In this document: positions 10,898 to 22,148 of the stretch, piece by piece
Position numbering within the stretch: position 1 is the first letter of the stretch
Layout: the number at the start of each line of letters is the position of its first letter
Assembly (NCBI GenBank): GCA_001465935.1
Contig: LNKV01000003.1
Location: 812,363-876,362 of the forward strand
Length of the DNA stretch: 64,000 bases
Source of the DNA: Clarireedia homoeocarpa
Lineage: Eukaryota > Ascomycota > Leotiomycetes > Helotiales > Rutstroemiaceae
Direction of reading: 5' to 3'
Notes under the pieces: generated by a model
Told to the model about the DNA's origin: nothing
Databases searched by the model: none
The model's input: only the letters and a program-made list of their open reading frames with translations
Translations under genes and position numbers: made by a program

Positions 10898-12492
10898 TCA
10901 ATCCCCCCCTTTCTTCGCCCTCTTCCCCGCATCTCCATCCCCCTCATCGTCCTCATCCTCCTTCTCCTTCTCCTTCCTCTTCCTCCTCTCCCTCTTCAAC
11001 GCATTATGCACCTCCTCGCTCCCCTCATCCTTCTTCTCGTCCCACTCGACATCATACTCATCACTAATATTCTTAATCTCCTTCCTCAACGCATTCGCCT
11101 CCTCAATCAGCGCCTCCCACTTTTGTAGATCGAAACCCCTCGCCTGATACAACTTATTCTGTCTCCGCGAGACCGTCAAGTTCAGCGCCGCCCGATATGA
11201 CACTTCCCGGTTATGATACAAAAACCACAAATACCCCATCATAATCATCGACAGCCCAGCTAGATACGTCACCGGCTCCATCGTGTCCCAGCCATAGTCC
11301 GTCATAAACGTAAAATAGTAAATCGCGCCCCACCAACTAACCAGCAGCCCAAAGCCACCCATAGCAATACGCTGCGCCCCGCGGTGCGCCAGCTCATCGC
11401 ACTCTTTCTTGATCTGAGCATAGTTCGTAAGCTTGCGACTCGCTTTGCGGAGCCGCACACGAAGATAATGCGTGCGGTCGTTGAAGGAGGGGACTCCGAC
11501 GCGGATGTCCTGGGACGCGCCTTCGATTTCGACGGCGAATTCTTTGCCGCGCGCGGCGTCGCGGATGAAGTCGCCAATCTCGGTGGATGAGGACCAGCGA
11601 ACGAATCGTCGGTCTTTGTTCACGGATTGTTCGCGGCCACGACCAGAGTAGCTCTCGACGCCGCCCTCGCCGGGCCCGCCGCGGAGCTCCCTCTGGATTT
11701 CCTGCTGTTGGGAGCGGGTTATGCGTTTATCTTCGGGCTTCTTGATTTTGCCTAGCTTGACGATTTTGCCGTCGACCATTTGCTCGTCGCTGCCTTCTTC
11801 CTGTTCGTGTTCGATTTCATCGTCGTCGTCGCGTTCGTCTTTTTTGATCTCGTCTTGGGCGGAGTCTTCGGCGCGGAAGTAGACGGCGGGGATTTTTTCG
11901 CTTTGGCCGTCTTTGGTTTTTATCATGGGGAGTTCAGATTGGATGAGCCGTTCGAGGTAGGAGAGGGGTTGTTGGGGGTGGACGAGGAGGGCGAGAGGTT
12001 CGATGGATTTACGGTCGGAGTTCTTGTCGAGTGTCGTGAGGGGTAGAATGAGTTTGAGTAATCGGGATGGAGTTGTTAAAAGCTTCCCTGGAAGGGGCGT
12101 GTTAGCTAAAGTTCTGCATGGAAAGGATTGAAAATCATACCCTTTGTCATCGCCCCAGCGCTTCTGTTTCTCTTCACAGGAGGCTGATCAGCCCCTTCTC
12201 TATGCCATGGCGTCCTAGATTGTATCTCTTTCTGCTCCCCAATAGCATTATCGATCTGTTTGTTGAACCAATCGTCATTCTTATCCAATTCCTTCTCATT
12301 AGCATCCCGAGCCGGTTTACTCAGGTCTTCCTTCCGCCATATGTTCGCCGCACAAAATGTACGAATACCCACACTAGTCTGGCATCTCAATGGTTGTGAT
12401 ATCGGTCTGCTTCGAAATGCAGCAGCGAAAGAAGGCGGGGGACGCGTTGACGTGGAGATACCCCGTGGTATGAATTGCGTTGCCCACCGCAT
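10898..12492 (-). CDS. mcu: Mitochondrial calcium uniporter pore subunit (MCU)
   Basis: Two exons: 12492-12141, then after a 53-nt intron 12087-10898, giving 513 aa. The frame stays open upstream to an ATG at 12576, but the start at 12492 gives a cleaner Arg/Ser-rich mitochondrial presequence (MRWATQFIPRGISTST). The matrix N-terminal domain follows (RLLKLILPL, then YLERLIQSELP). A coiled coil leads to TM1 (about 355-377), the short intermembrane-space loop with the selectivity motif WDTMEP at about residue 383, then TM2. The Asp and Glu of WDxMEP form the calcium-selective ring. The tail is charged and ends in a K/E/D-rich stretch. The protein conducts Ca2+ into the matrix across the inner membrane. 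No MICU or EMRE gene lies nearby. Confidence 0.95.
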
Positions 12493-13485
12493 TTCTGCGA
12501 CTTGCGGGTATTGGTTTCGACGACGGCGACACCCCAAGTAGAGTAACGAGATGCTGCTCACGATTATGTCTGTCACTCAAAACAATAGTACATGTTTACG
12601 TCTCTTTTAGCACTACTCGGAAGTATCGAAGAAAGCTTGGAAAGTGTCTAGAAGCTCCAACAATCCACCCCCTGTCAATGATGACGTAGAGACCCATTTC
12701 GCTCATGCACGCCCACCAAGATGGACTCTGTAAGATTACAACTACAGCAAAAACTCGCTATAAGCATACAAAAATTGGACAAAATTTTACACATATTGAG
12801 AGATATACTTAAACCCAAAGTATTACTAAGCACAGATTGGGTAATATTTCAGCAGATATTCCCGAGATTCTATAGAAATTTCCTACCCTGTTAGTGTAAG
12901 CCTTAGAAAATCAAGCATTTAAAGAAGCATATTTCACTTTTATTTATACGGGAGAAGCCCTTAGATCCTTAAGCACTATGTTTATAAACAGCATATGCTT
13001 AATTCCTACATAAAAACCTCTGGAGACCCAAAATCGTATGCTTATAGGCGGGATATGCTTAAAGGGAGTATGTTTATAGAGAGTTTTTGCTGTATGTAGA
13101 AGAACTCAGCTAAGTCTCTTTCTAAGAAATCGCGAGTACAAGCCGCCGTGTGATGCTTCCATGATTACTGGCGGTGCTACTCTACTCCAAATATTAGTAT
13201 TGGACCAGTCAGTGTAGGTGGGTTGGTGATGCAAGCCGTTATTTGGCGTCACAATTTGTCTTTCATCGCGCCTTTTCAAAAGTTGGGGTATCGAAGTTCT
13301 AATACGCCATCTATCTAGAATTCTATCCTATCATTTAGAATGGTATGACCCGAGAAAGTGCCCGAGGAGGTGCCCGAGAAAGTAAAATTTGAAGTGTCGA
13401 TACCATCGTGCCAATGGTTTAATGATTCAACGGTTCAATGGTCAAAAGGCGCAAGCCACCTCTTCGTTAGTTGCTTGGACCGCAT
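12493..13485. other. Intergenic region containing a MITE
   Basis: The 5' flank of MCU and 3' flank of the 2EXR gene. The only clear structure is the inverted-repeat element at 12745-13092. The rest has no supported gene. Confidence 0.6.
12745..13092. mobile_element. MITE with 25-bp terminal inverted repeats and TA target duplication
   Basis: The left end reads CAGCAAAAACTCGCTATAAG and continues CATAC. The right end is its reverse complement over 25 bp with two mismatches. Both ends are bordered by TA (12743-12744 and 13093-13094), the target duplication of Tc1/mariner/pogo transposases. The 348-bp interior is AT-rich, has no open frame and contains degenerate copies of the ATGCTTATA-type end motif near the right terminus, forming subterminal repeats. 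Length, TA duplication and lack of coding make it a non-autonomous MITE. A CAG terminus suggests mobilisation by a pogo/Fot-type transposase (inference). Confidence 0.92.
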
Positions 13486-14853
13486 TCATCTTTCGATGCT
13501 GACCTTAATATCCATGAATTTGGCCTTTGCCTGAATATCTCCCCAAATAGCCACCGCCCTCTCTCTGTCCCTTCCCTGTTCCGCGAATTCTGCCTTCGCC
13601 GGAAACTCCCTCAAGAGATCCCGTTGTACGTCCTGCAGCGAGCGAATCTTGTGGCAATCCGGGTCCATCGCGCCCCAATCAAGGTCCACAAACTCTGTCC
13701 TTACAGAGCTATGATTTGTGAACTCCTCATTGTCGTCGTAGTACAACACTATCTCCTGCAGTTCTGAGCTGCGCTCTCCATATGCATCCACGATACGGAA
13801 GATCTTGGACCAATTGACACCACTATTGTAGCCACGATGCGAGAAGAATTGGTAGATGTTGTAAGCAAGAGAGCGCATATCAGTCTTGGCGCATTTACTG
13901 AAGAAGTCTTCGTAGTGGCTGCTCGTATAGCGAGGATAGAAATTGTACGTCAAACAGACAGTGTCGCAGGAGGGGTTGAGCCAAATCCGCGGTCGCGTTT
14001 CGAACGTGAACCATGTTGTCGTGTGCTTAGTCCCGAAATGTAAACTGTAGTGCTTCAGAGCTACTTCTCTGGCTTCTCTGGACACGTAGAGTAGATCTGG
14101 TTCAGGAGTGTTTGTACCGTAGGTGAGGAGGTTGTTGCCTGGATGGATATCGTATCTGGCTTCAGGTTTGACAAAAGTGTTGAACCAAATGCTGACATTG
14201 CGTTCTTGCTGGCTTGCGAAAGACCAGATGCATCGTCTTAGCTCTACTGGCAGGCGTGAGAATAAATGGAAGGTTTGTGGTGTAGCATTGTCAGTTGTGC
14301 TCTTGCAGTCTAATTCTGGTGACATTTGCTCAAACGACAACGCCGGAGATGGTAAGGGTTCAGAGGTAGCAGGAGTGTTGCCATTCTCCACCTGATAATC
14401 GTACTCGGCAATGAAAGGGGGCCAGTCGGGATGGATAGATGTCGTTAGAGGTGTCTCAAACGGAAAGTCTTCTGCGGTATCTACGCCGCCTAAACTCAGG
14501 AAAGAAAATGATTCCGATGAGTAGTACTTTTCATAGCTAGGAAACTGTAATGTCTTGGTCTCCATCATCATCGCTGCCATCTTGGCACTCTTAATCTTGG
14601 GCAGATTGTATTGAGGGAGCTTTTCAATGCCTTGGATCAAGGAAAACCAGCAATTGTATAGCGTATAGAAGGACTGCGTTATGCTGTTATATGTAGTTGA
14701 GAAATGGATGAACTGATTCCTTGATTCTAGGGTCTGGAGGGTTTTGGACATAGGAGGTAGACAACTCTTTATGTGCAGAGATATTCTGAGGAAGGCGTCA
14801 ATCCCCGACACGGGAATTGATACCATGCTTTGATCAACCGAATGACGACTCAT
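13486..14853 (-). CDS. 2EXR-domain protein
   Basis: Single exon encoding up to 455 aa from ATG 14853. An internal ATG at 14580 (MAAMMMETK) would shorten it by 91 residues, and the extra N-terminus is less protein-like, so the start is uncertain. The diagnostic region is at about residues 195-300: FHLFSRLPVELRRCIWSFA, then a strand region, then LLYVSREAREVALKHY. This is the 2EXR module (F-box-like helix L-P-x-E-L-R, then the SREAR-V-L helix) that is highly expanded in filamentous ascomycetes, particularly Leotiomycetes. Its function is unknown. An F-box-like or ubiquitin-linked role is only inferred. The C-terminus is acidic and helical. Confidence 0.85.
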   Translation of the reverse strand: MSRHSVDQSMVSIPVSGIDAFLRISLHIKSCLPPMSKTLQTLESRNQFIHFSTTYNSITQSFYTLYNCWFSLIQGIEKLPQYNLPKIKSAKMAAMMMETKTLQFPSYEKYYSSESFSFLSLGGVDTAEDFPFETPLTTSIHPDWPPFIAEYDYQVENGNTPATSEPLPSPALSFEQMSPELDCKSTTDNATPQTFHLFSRLPVELRRCIWSFASQQERNVSIWFNTFVKPEARYDIHPGNNLLTYGTNTPEPDLLYVSREAREVALKHYSLHFGTKHTTTWFTFETRPRIWLNPSCDTVCLTYNFYPRYTSSHYEDFFSKCAKTDMRSLAYNIYQFFSHRGYNSGVNWSKIFRIVDAYGERSSELQEIVLYYDDNEEFTNHSSVRTEFVDLDWGAMDPDCHKIRSLQDVQRDLLREFPAKAEFAEQGRDRERAVAIWGDIQAKAKFMDIKVSIER

Positions 14854-16600
14854 TTCCTAAGCGGCTGTACTCGTAAGTGCAACTGCCACTGTTCAATAGA
14901 GTACCGGCATCTGAAAAGTTGACAAGGGACTTGCTGGGAAAGCTCAGGTCAAGTCTCACAATGTAATTTTAGTCTGTGGACAACCATGAGAGCATGAATA
15001 ATTGCCACCTTGAGTGATCGTTCTGTCACTATTCCAGGCTGAGCCAAGACGTGTAGCTCGAGAGGAGCTGTGCATTTTGCTTGTCGGTTTCATTATGCAC
15101 TCATGCAAAAAGTATGGTCTTCTCATTGCAGATCTGAATAGGAAGTCTGGAGGAGTTTAGATCGCGGAGCTCCCCCATGTCGGTGTGGCGGAGACCGAGC
15201 CACCGACTCCCCGACTTCCGCCTCTGGACGAATCAGAGCAGCGAAAATAAAAATAAAGGGGAATAGGACAGAATGGCAGAAAATAACCTACGGAAAGTAC
15301 CTTGTCCGATCTGTCACTGTTTTGACACCGTTTCATGAAAATTGAAGGATGTGCGGGTGTGGAAGGTTTGTGAGACGGCGGAGGATCTACATGTACAATG
15401 TTGTTGCTGGTAGTACAAAGTTCAATGATATATACAAAGCATTACGTCCCATGGATAATCCAGCGCCTCCAATAATGCTTCTGTCAACTTTCTTTTCCAC
15501 CAATATTGTAGGGAAGCTCCCAAGGTTGTTCAGTTTCATTCCAGGATATACTACTTCTGCTGAACTTTTCTTATCTGCGCTTGGTCGCACGATGTACGTG
15601 CGTTTGCCCTGCTAGACTCCGAACAGACTCGAGTAACATCGGCTCGCAAATACGATCGAATCAACGAATGGTCATTCACAAAGACTCTTGTCGTCATCGC
15701 CCGTTGGAGGAATTTGCCCACTTCCTCACCCCGGGAAAACATATCTTTTTGGGCATGGTGGCCTTCTTCGTCCTGGCTTTGAATCAAAAGTTCCAAAGGT
15801 AGGCCGAGCTGATCATCATATAACAGGGCAATCCTAGATTGCATCTGAAGCCGTTATGCATAAGTTAAGCAAGATTCTCTATTTTAGACTTTAATACACC
15901 ACAACGTTCGCCTATTTGGCACGAGTAATGAGGTGGATGCAATCCGCTTCTCTTTCCTACTAGGGAGATTGCCACGAACAGAAGAAAAACTCAAAAAATC
16001 TAGAAGTTGCACCGCTAATAGCGTAGATGAAAGATTCGAGACTCGGTGGGTTCGCACGTGAGCTCGCTACATAAGCTCAAGTCATGCATTGAATATTCCA
16101 GCCATGGTTCTTCGAAGGTTCTCAGTTAAATTGCTGTTGCATGAGCTCACTGATTTGCAGATCCAGCGGTGACCAGAAGTCGCGAATGAGGATCAGGTTT
16201 TGCAGTAGTTGAACACTTAGCTAACGGCTTGCCACAAGATACCTGTTAGTCAATACTCGAAAAGAGACGCTGACAATTGAGTAATAGCCATAGAAGCTGG
16301 ATCGGTCTTTTAATTAATCAATATCCGGGGGGGGGGGGGGAGGTGAATGAGCTTGGAAATTGGTGAGGCGCTACCTCACCAAATGTATCTGAAAAAATTC
16401 AAGCATCACGAACAGTAAGGAACGTGACTGCTGGGCACAGTATCACACGCTTTCATACGCATGTTGAAGAAAATAGTGCGCAGTTAAAAGCTCGTATTTT
16501 TGTCTTGTTCTCGTACTTTGTCATTTCGTCTTCATACCATTTAATAGTAGCAGCCCCACTCGTCTGCATACAAATTTGCCTTTAGGAACACCGAAAGAGA
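14854..16600. other. Intergenic, no firm gene; G14 homopolymer
   Basis: Flanks the 2EXR gene start and the siderophore gene end. A minus-strand frame at 15551-15844 (MQSRIALLYDDQLG at its start) has mild coding character but no continuation or splice partners I can defend. An uninterrupted run of 14 G lies at 16327-16340. Confidence 0.5.
16327..16340. repeat. Poly-G tract (14 G)
   Basis: A homopolymer of 14 guanines in intergenic DNA, read directly. Length may be sequencing-sensitive. Confidence 0.9.
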
Positions 16601-18373
16601 TCACAACACAGGGGCCTCGAAATTCTCTCTTCGGAGGCGCAAGAAAGCCGACTGTTTGTGAGGAAAACTTATTTCTCGCTCCCTGACAAAGCCGGCATCA
16701 ACTAGGTGCGAGATGAATCTACAGCAGCAATTTCAGCGAACGTGAATTAGGATAGAATGATGAAGTGAACAGGGGAAATTCGAAGGAGATATTGTGAAGA
16801 CTTACCTCTCATTATCCACCCTTGGCTCAAGCACGAATGAATTGGTTCTGTAATCCTGCGTCATTGCCCAATGAGCCAAAGCAGTAATCCAACATAACAC
16901 CCTGTGCTTTCCCCTGAACTCGTCTTCTCCAACAAGAACGTGGACACCTCGATCAAATTCTCCTGCACTGTCGCCTAAGTGCCTCCCAAGAATATCTTCC
17001 TTAACCCAGTACAGCTCAAAATAACCAAAAGGCTTCCCATCCCAGAGCCCAATCGCTGGGAAAGAGTGCTTTGACTCCAGGTTGTTCATGAGAAATGACT
17101 CCTGAATGCTCATAGGACCTGCACACCCCCAAAATTTATCAACACGAGGATGGTTCATCCACCGATTGAGAAGCTGCAAGTCTGTCATTTTGGTAGTCTC
17201 GCCACTGATCTCAGCACCAGAGCTGATAGAGTTGGGGTCCGAGATCAAGGGCAGTGAAATTGAAAGCGAGGAGAGTGATGAAGACGTGGCATGATGCCTG
17301 AATGGTGAGAGAACAGAAGATGGACCCTTGTATGGAACAGGTTTGGGGGAGAGAGACGCTACACGGAAAGATAGATATTGACCAACACTTGGTATGTAAC
17401 GTGTGTAAAATATCTCGCCTTGGCGAGGAGGTTTACATCGCAAGGGATGGCGTACTCCTGAAGTGGTTGTGTACTGGAGAGGATGGGGTGGGTAATAAGT
17501 GGGTAAATGACTGCCTGATGAGAAAGGTCCCAGTCCAGAAGGAGACCACAAACTAGGGCTTTGTAGTAATGTAGTCGAATCTGCAGAATCCCTAGCACGG
17601 CTTGGTGAGTGATTCCTGGTGCCGGAATGAACAGGCGAACTCGGGCGGCTTCCATAGGGCGATCCTGGAGGCATAACTGGGGTAAGGCTGAAGAGGAACA
17701 ACCTTGCAGATAATTGCCAAAAAGCCCTTCTCGATGCGAACATTTCAGACCACTCTTCCGCCGCATTCTCGTCAACTGCAAGACCCACCATTGAGTCTTC
17801 TGATGTTATCAAACCCATCCTCTCAAGCTTCTGCAACAAATTGCGCCCACGCAACACTCCCTCTCTCCTGACTTTGATGCGCCATTCTCCCTTGGGCTTT
17901 CCAGCATCAGGTGTGTTTTTGGACGCTTCGGTAGTCTTATGCAGTGATGGTTGCGGTTGATGAAAGTACCAGTATAACGTAGCCCACAACATCATTGCTA
18001 TTTGGCGGGTGGGGCTCGTGGGAGGTTTGAATTCGCTGCTTGAAGGATTCGATATGGAGGATATGAAGAGGCTATCATTTTGTAAGGTTGGAATCTTGAA
18101 GGGGTGTATATGCCTGTTTATTGCTTTCGGTACTGTCTGTTCGTCGTCGACATCGCTGCTGGGTGGATGCTCATCGTAATCATCTTCTGTTTGAATAATA
18201 ACAGTCCACCCAGCTGGAAAGACACTGCCATGAGTGTTCAACTCATTCGCCTTGAAGAAGAACCCTCCGAAGACAGGGTTCACCGTCATATTGTGCCCAT
18301 TTGGCAGATGCACAAGATTGCCAACCATTATTCCTCTTTCTTCAGATAGACTGGATGTGGTTGAAACACGCAA
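16601..18373 (-). CDS. Siderophore biosynthesis N5-hydroxyornithine acyltransferase (SidF/SidL type)
   Basis: Two exons: 18373-16806, then after an 87-nt intron 16718-16601, giving 561 aa. The start is supported by VHLPNGHNMTVNPVFGGFFF and KANELNTHGSVFP, which resemble the family N-terminus. Residues about 245-400 form a Ser/Pro-rich, probably disordered linker. The catalytic GNAT-like MbtK/IucB-type domain follows: LLNRWMNHPRVDKFWGCAGP, then FGYFELYWVKED and DRGVHVLVGEDEFRGKH. Exon 2 supplies the expected end, ISHLVDAGFVREREISFPHK. The enzyme acylates N5-hydroxyornithine to make the hydroxamates of fungal siderophores. No C-terminal SKL-type peroxisomal signal is present (it ends EAPVL), which favours a cytosolic SidL-like acetylase over a peroxisomal SidF. 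No NRPS or ornithine hydroxylase lies within the window. A GATA core at about 18464 upstream is compatible with iron-GATA control but weak. Confidence 0.88.
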
Positions 18374-19339
18374 ATCGACCGCGTGATCCTACTTCATGGT
18401 TTATACTGCTGGGACGGCAATCAAATGGTGTGCTGCTTTGCAAATTTGGTAAGAATTAATGGTCTGATAGTGACAGAGGTGGGATGTTCTCAGCTGTGTA
18501 GCTTGCGGGTGAAGTTGCGCTATAACCTTTCCATGGCATAAAACCTTCGTGCACTTCCTGGCAGAATAGAAAGTATAGCCAACCTACTGCCCTGTCATAA
18601 GGTATCAGTGACAGAGAATGGTACAAGTGCCCCTCCATTGTTCCCCACAAGGAGACTTTGAGCCAGCCAGCTCTTTTTTACTACAAAAGTACCGATATTT
18701 AACCGTGTGTCATGTGCGAGTGCCACAATTGTGGTCAAGCCACAACTCCCGCGTATTACCTGTGGCTGGTTTCTGTCAATTGACATCTCCCCATGAACAA
18801 AGGTTCTTTTTTTCTGCGTCTTGCCACCAATTAATTTAACCTTTATGCATTTGAGGTCAGGAGGGTAGTAAAGTTGCACAATAAAAGGTTAAAACAGGTG
18901 CGTATTCTTGGCAATGCCGCCTTGAATATCTAATTAGACCGCCTTGAGCTTCAATGGACTGACTATCAATGAGGGATCATATTCTGGTGTCATGATCCCC
19001 ATTATCCAAGATATTGTATCTTGATATCCTGATTTGATTATCCAACAGAATAATACAAGAGTACATAGGTCTTAATCCTCAAGATCGGTATTCCAAGCTG
19101 CTGGAATTATACCAATTGTCGGGTTCAGTATATTCTCTGAACTACGGGAGAGATACTACGGGACATAGGATACATACTGTAGTATAGTAATTAGTACGGG
19201 AGGGCTGGTCTATATAGTCTGGCTCTTCCTCCCACCTAGTTTAGAATGATCAACCCGATTCAAAAGCATTTACTTGGTCCCATTTGTGACTAAGTGAGGT
19301 GCTACGAATTGGTCCCTTTTGAGACCAACACCTATATAG

Positions 19340-19550
19340 TGGCTTGCGAATTCGCCGGATCTAAACCCAATCAAGAATATATGGGATGATCTGAAGGATT
19401 ATATTGGGGAGTATTATCCTGATATGCAGGGTTCATATAAAAGGCTCTGGGACGCAGTATTAGAAGCTTGGGAGAATATAGGTTGTGAGAGAATTTTAGA
19501 GCTTGTACTGTGAAAAGCTATGGCAAATGTATGAGGTGATGAAAACTTGA
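19340..19550 (+). pseudogene. C-terminal relic of a Tc1/mariner-like DDE transposase
   Basis: The plus strand encodes the hallmark ANSPDLNPIKNIWDDLKDYI, starting at TGG 19340, followed by a helix (WDAVLEAWENIGCERILELVL) and stops at about 19503 and 19530. The NSPDLNPIEN-IW block carries the third catalytic acidic residue of Tc1-like elements. Here Asn-Ile-Trp is kept, but the E of PIEN reads K, consistent with a G-to-A (RIP-like) change. Only the C-terminal quarter of the transposase is present in this orientation. Confidence 0.8.
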
Positions 19551-19599
19551 GAAAAACTAATCTACATGGCCGTTGAGAGGGCGTTTTTATATCCTCAAT

Positions 19600-20410
19600 C
19601 TGTAGCGCATTCTTGATTCTAGCATCTTCCATAGCTGACAAATGTAAAATGAAGCCAGTTTGGCCTTTGGGGATCATTCCTCGATTTGGGAATGCCCTCA
19701 TTTATCGATTATGGGTCCTGTGGCGAATGCTATGGATCCTATTCTCACATGTACATGCGATGTTAGACCGCTGTAGAGCAGCTCCCAATCCTTCTCCTAG
19801 AACATACCTCGAAGTCGACTATATCTCCCAGATATAGCTCCCTAGAACATCTATCCAATTCTACGCTAATATCTTGGGACTATACAAGCAAGATCATATA
19901 GCTCAGATTGACCTCGCTGGCGAGTAATTCAGATATACCTATGTCTCCCCAGGTGAGCCCATGTTTCGTCAGTCCAGCATACTGAATTCCACTGTCCTTC
20001 AGTCTAATCTATATGCTCATATACCTATTGTAGTCGATCTCTTATATTCGTAGAAGAAAGTACGGATTTCTTTCGAGCAACAGCTCGGATAAATCCTTCT
20101 TTTTGGAAAGCTGGAATAGCCTTCTATTGTACCTTTCCAATTCTCTTTTGAAGCCGTAACTTATTCAACTAGTCTCTTTCGCTGAGGTGTAGTCAGGAAT
20201 AGCCTACGGCTACTTCTCTTCTTTTGAGGGGTTGATCGGTGGCACAAAGTATCACAGACTTGCTTATCGATATAACCCGTTTGAAGCACAATATCATCCC
20301 GAGTCCAATTCCCATCAAAGAACAGTATTTGTATCCGTAATCGGGCATCTCAATCAAGCTCTTCGCTGCGTACCTGTTTAGAGTTAGAATATTGAACATC
20401 GAATCCATAG
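19600..20410 (-). pseudogene. N-terminal and central relic of a Tc1-like transposase, opposite strand
   Basis: The minus strand, read from about 20410 downwards, shows broken blocks of the same family: TTPQRKRLVE followed by VTASKENWKG (helix-turn-helix region, about 20205-20110), a stretch ending in RAVARKKSV, then near 19960 a WTDETWA block carrying the first catalytic Asp, then RRIGWMF and an AISGR block. At least five stops and frame changes interrupt it, many of them TAG/TAA in place of TGG/CAA codons, as expected from C-to-T decay. The C-terminal block is absent on this strand and is instead found inverted at 19340-19550. Confidence 0.65.
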
Positions 20411-21009
20411 TAAAAACTTAAGAACAGTGGTGGATATAGGCAATAAAAGATTTTATTGGCCACACCCCAGGTTTTGTATTCATGTAAATGGACAAGAGTC
20501 TCCTGGAGCTATCTCCGGTGATTTGTATGGGGCTTGGTGTTTTGCAGATCAAGTTTTGACAATTCCATATCCAACAATTCCGTCATTTCAATTAGTACTC
20601 ATACGTAAGTACATATAAGGGAAATGGATCCTTGCTAGTCGTACTCCTATAACATTAGCATTTCGCACAATGCCCGGTATAGATCGGACAACATTGACGA
20701 TTCGATTGATTCTCTGATGAGTGCCGCGCTCAACGAGCATAAAAACCTACGGGTGGTACAGCCGTGGCCTTGCCCGGTAACTGGAAGAAAACGTGATCTT
20801 GCTCGACCCGAACGTGCTTCCTAAAGAATGTAATGAAGCCGAGGACGCTTGCGGACGGGCCAGCCTTCACCAACCACTACACTCCGTATTATGGCGAACA
20901 GGCTTTGACGGCAAAAGATAATGGATTGTAACAGTAGCAAGGCTGCTTGTCACTTGCATATTGAGGTTGTATCCAAGTGATGCTAAACCCTTTATAGAAG
21001 CCACATTCT

Positions 21010-21054
21010 CGAGTTGCCTTGCTTCGAGTTGCCTTGCTTCGAGTTGCCTTGCTA
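21010..21054. repeat. Three 15-bp tandem units (CGAGTTGCCTTGCTT)
   Basis: Three near-perfect head-to-tail units; the third ends in CTA instead of CTT. They encode ATRSK-type peptides on the minus strand, which I treat as an artefact of the repeat. Confidence 0.9.
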
Positions 21055-22148
21055 CGAGTCTTGCCCTTTCTGTTCCGGAGCTTTGCTGTTTTCCGATTCA
21101 TTGCAACTTGGATCAGATCTGAGATCTTTACCAAATCTAGCTGTGGGTTGTGTCGCACAATACCCAATAATTTGACATTCAGAACAGCAAATCGCCACTC
21201 ACAATGCCGCAACACTCTTAGTCTCGATGCATCGAATGCAATGTCGGTCGGGGATGAGCTGCAGTCACTTATTTAGTAGCTCGCAAGTTCCGACATTCAT
21301 CACATTTTGCTGAGAATGCGGGGCTCGGGGATAACGGAACGTTTCTTTCATGTGTATAATAACACTTTCGCCAGCTCCTTTCGAGGTTTTATGTAAGCCG
21401 AGCAGCTATCTCTTCCGTCCCAATGATCCCCAGGAGAATATGTCCTCCTTGCCTCCAGCCGCTACGACCAGCATCAAGAGAAGTTTCATGCAGGGTCTCC
21501 CGCGGAACTGCCAAAAGACCTTAAAGATTGGCCGGGGAACGTGAGCGGTGCGGCACCGGACCCCTCTCCGACGGTAGGTTTTCTATCAAACTTGAAATCG
21601 GCGGCGGCATGCTTCCGGTGTTCCAAATAATCCTCTTGCGCTTCGTATGACCGGGGTTCCCTCGTCATCTGGAATTTTCATTGGTAGGCCATCAATCTTA
21701 GGATATAATACAAATCCTGGCAAAGGTGACAATCAATATACAACCGCAATATGCAATATGCCTTGCTATTAGCGTATCTGCTTGCCTTGTTTAATGTTTG
21801 ATATCTCGATGGTATCCGTTACTTTGCATGCAATGGCAGGAAGTTTTACTCCAATTGTCGAGTGGAAATCTCAACTACCGCTGAACGAACCGTATACGCA
21901 GATGTTATGCATCAAACGCGCGGGGGTTCCGGCTTTGAGATTGGCCTTAGCCCGACCTTCTTCTTAGAAGCTTGGTTCTTTGTCATTGTAAAAACTTTGA
22001 TCAGTACCCTGTCATACGGGGGATAATAGAGGCACGCTGCGCCTACTGCGGGTTTTACAATGGCGTAGCATGTGCATTCTAAGTCCTTTAACTACACTGC
22101 ACCCTGATCTCTGATATTCGCAATACATTGACTCGAACCATCGTGATC

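Larger units (their letters stand above)
18374..22148. other. Gene-poor, repeat-derived region
   Basis: AT-rich DNA with decayed transposase pieces at 19340-20410 and a short tandem 15-mer at 21010-21054. No intact gene is found. Frames at 20889-21215 and 21019-21276 are driven by the 15-mer array. The region upstream of 18373 must hold the promoter of the siderophore gene. Confidence 0.6.

Noticed and set aside
15551..15844. Minus-strand frame beginning MQSRIALLYDDQLG
   Set aside because: Mild coding character, but no continuation, splice partner or family match. Kept only as a note in the intergenic entry.
16601..18373. Siderophore biosynthetic gene cluster
   Set aside because: Only the acyltransferase is present; neighbouring genes (2EXR protein, repeat-derived DNA) have no siderophore function.
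20889..21276. Overlapping frames around the three 15-bp units
   Set aside because: Length depends on the tandem repeat; the remaining sequence is not protein-like.
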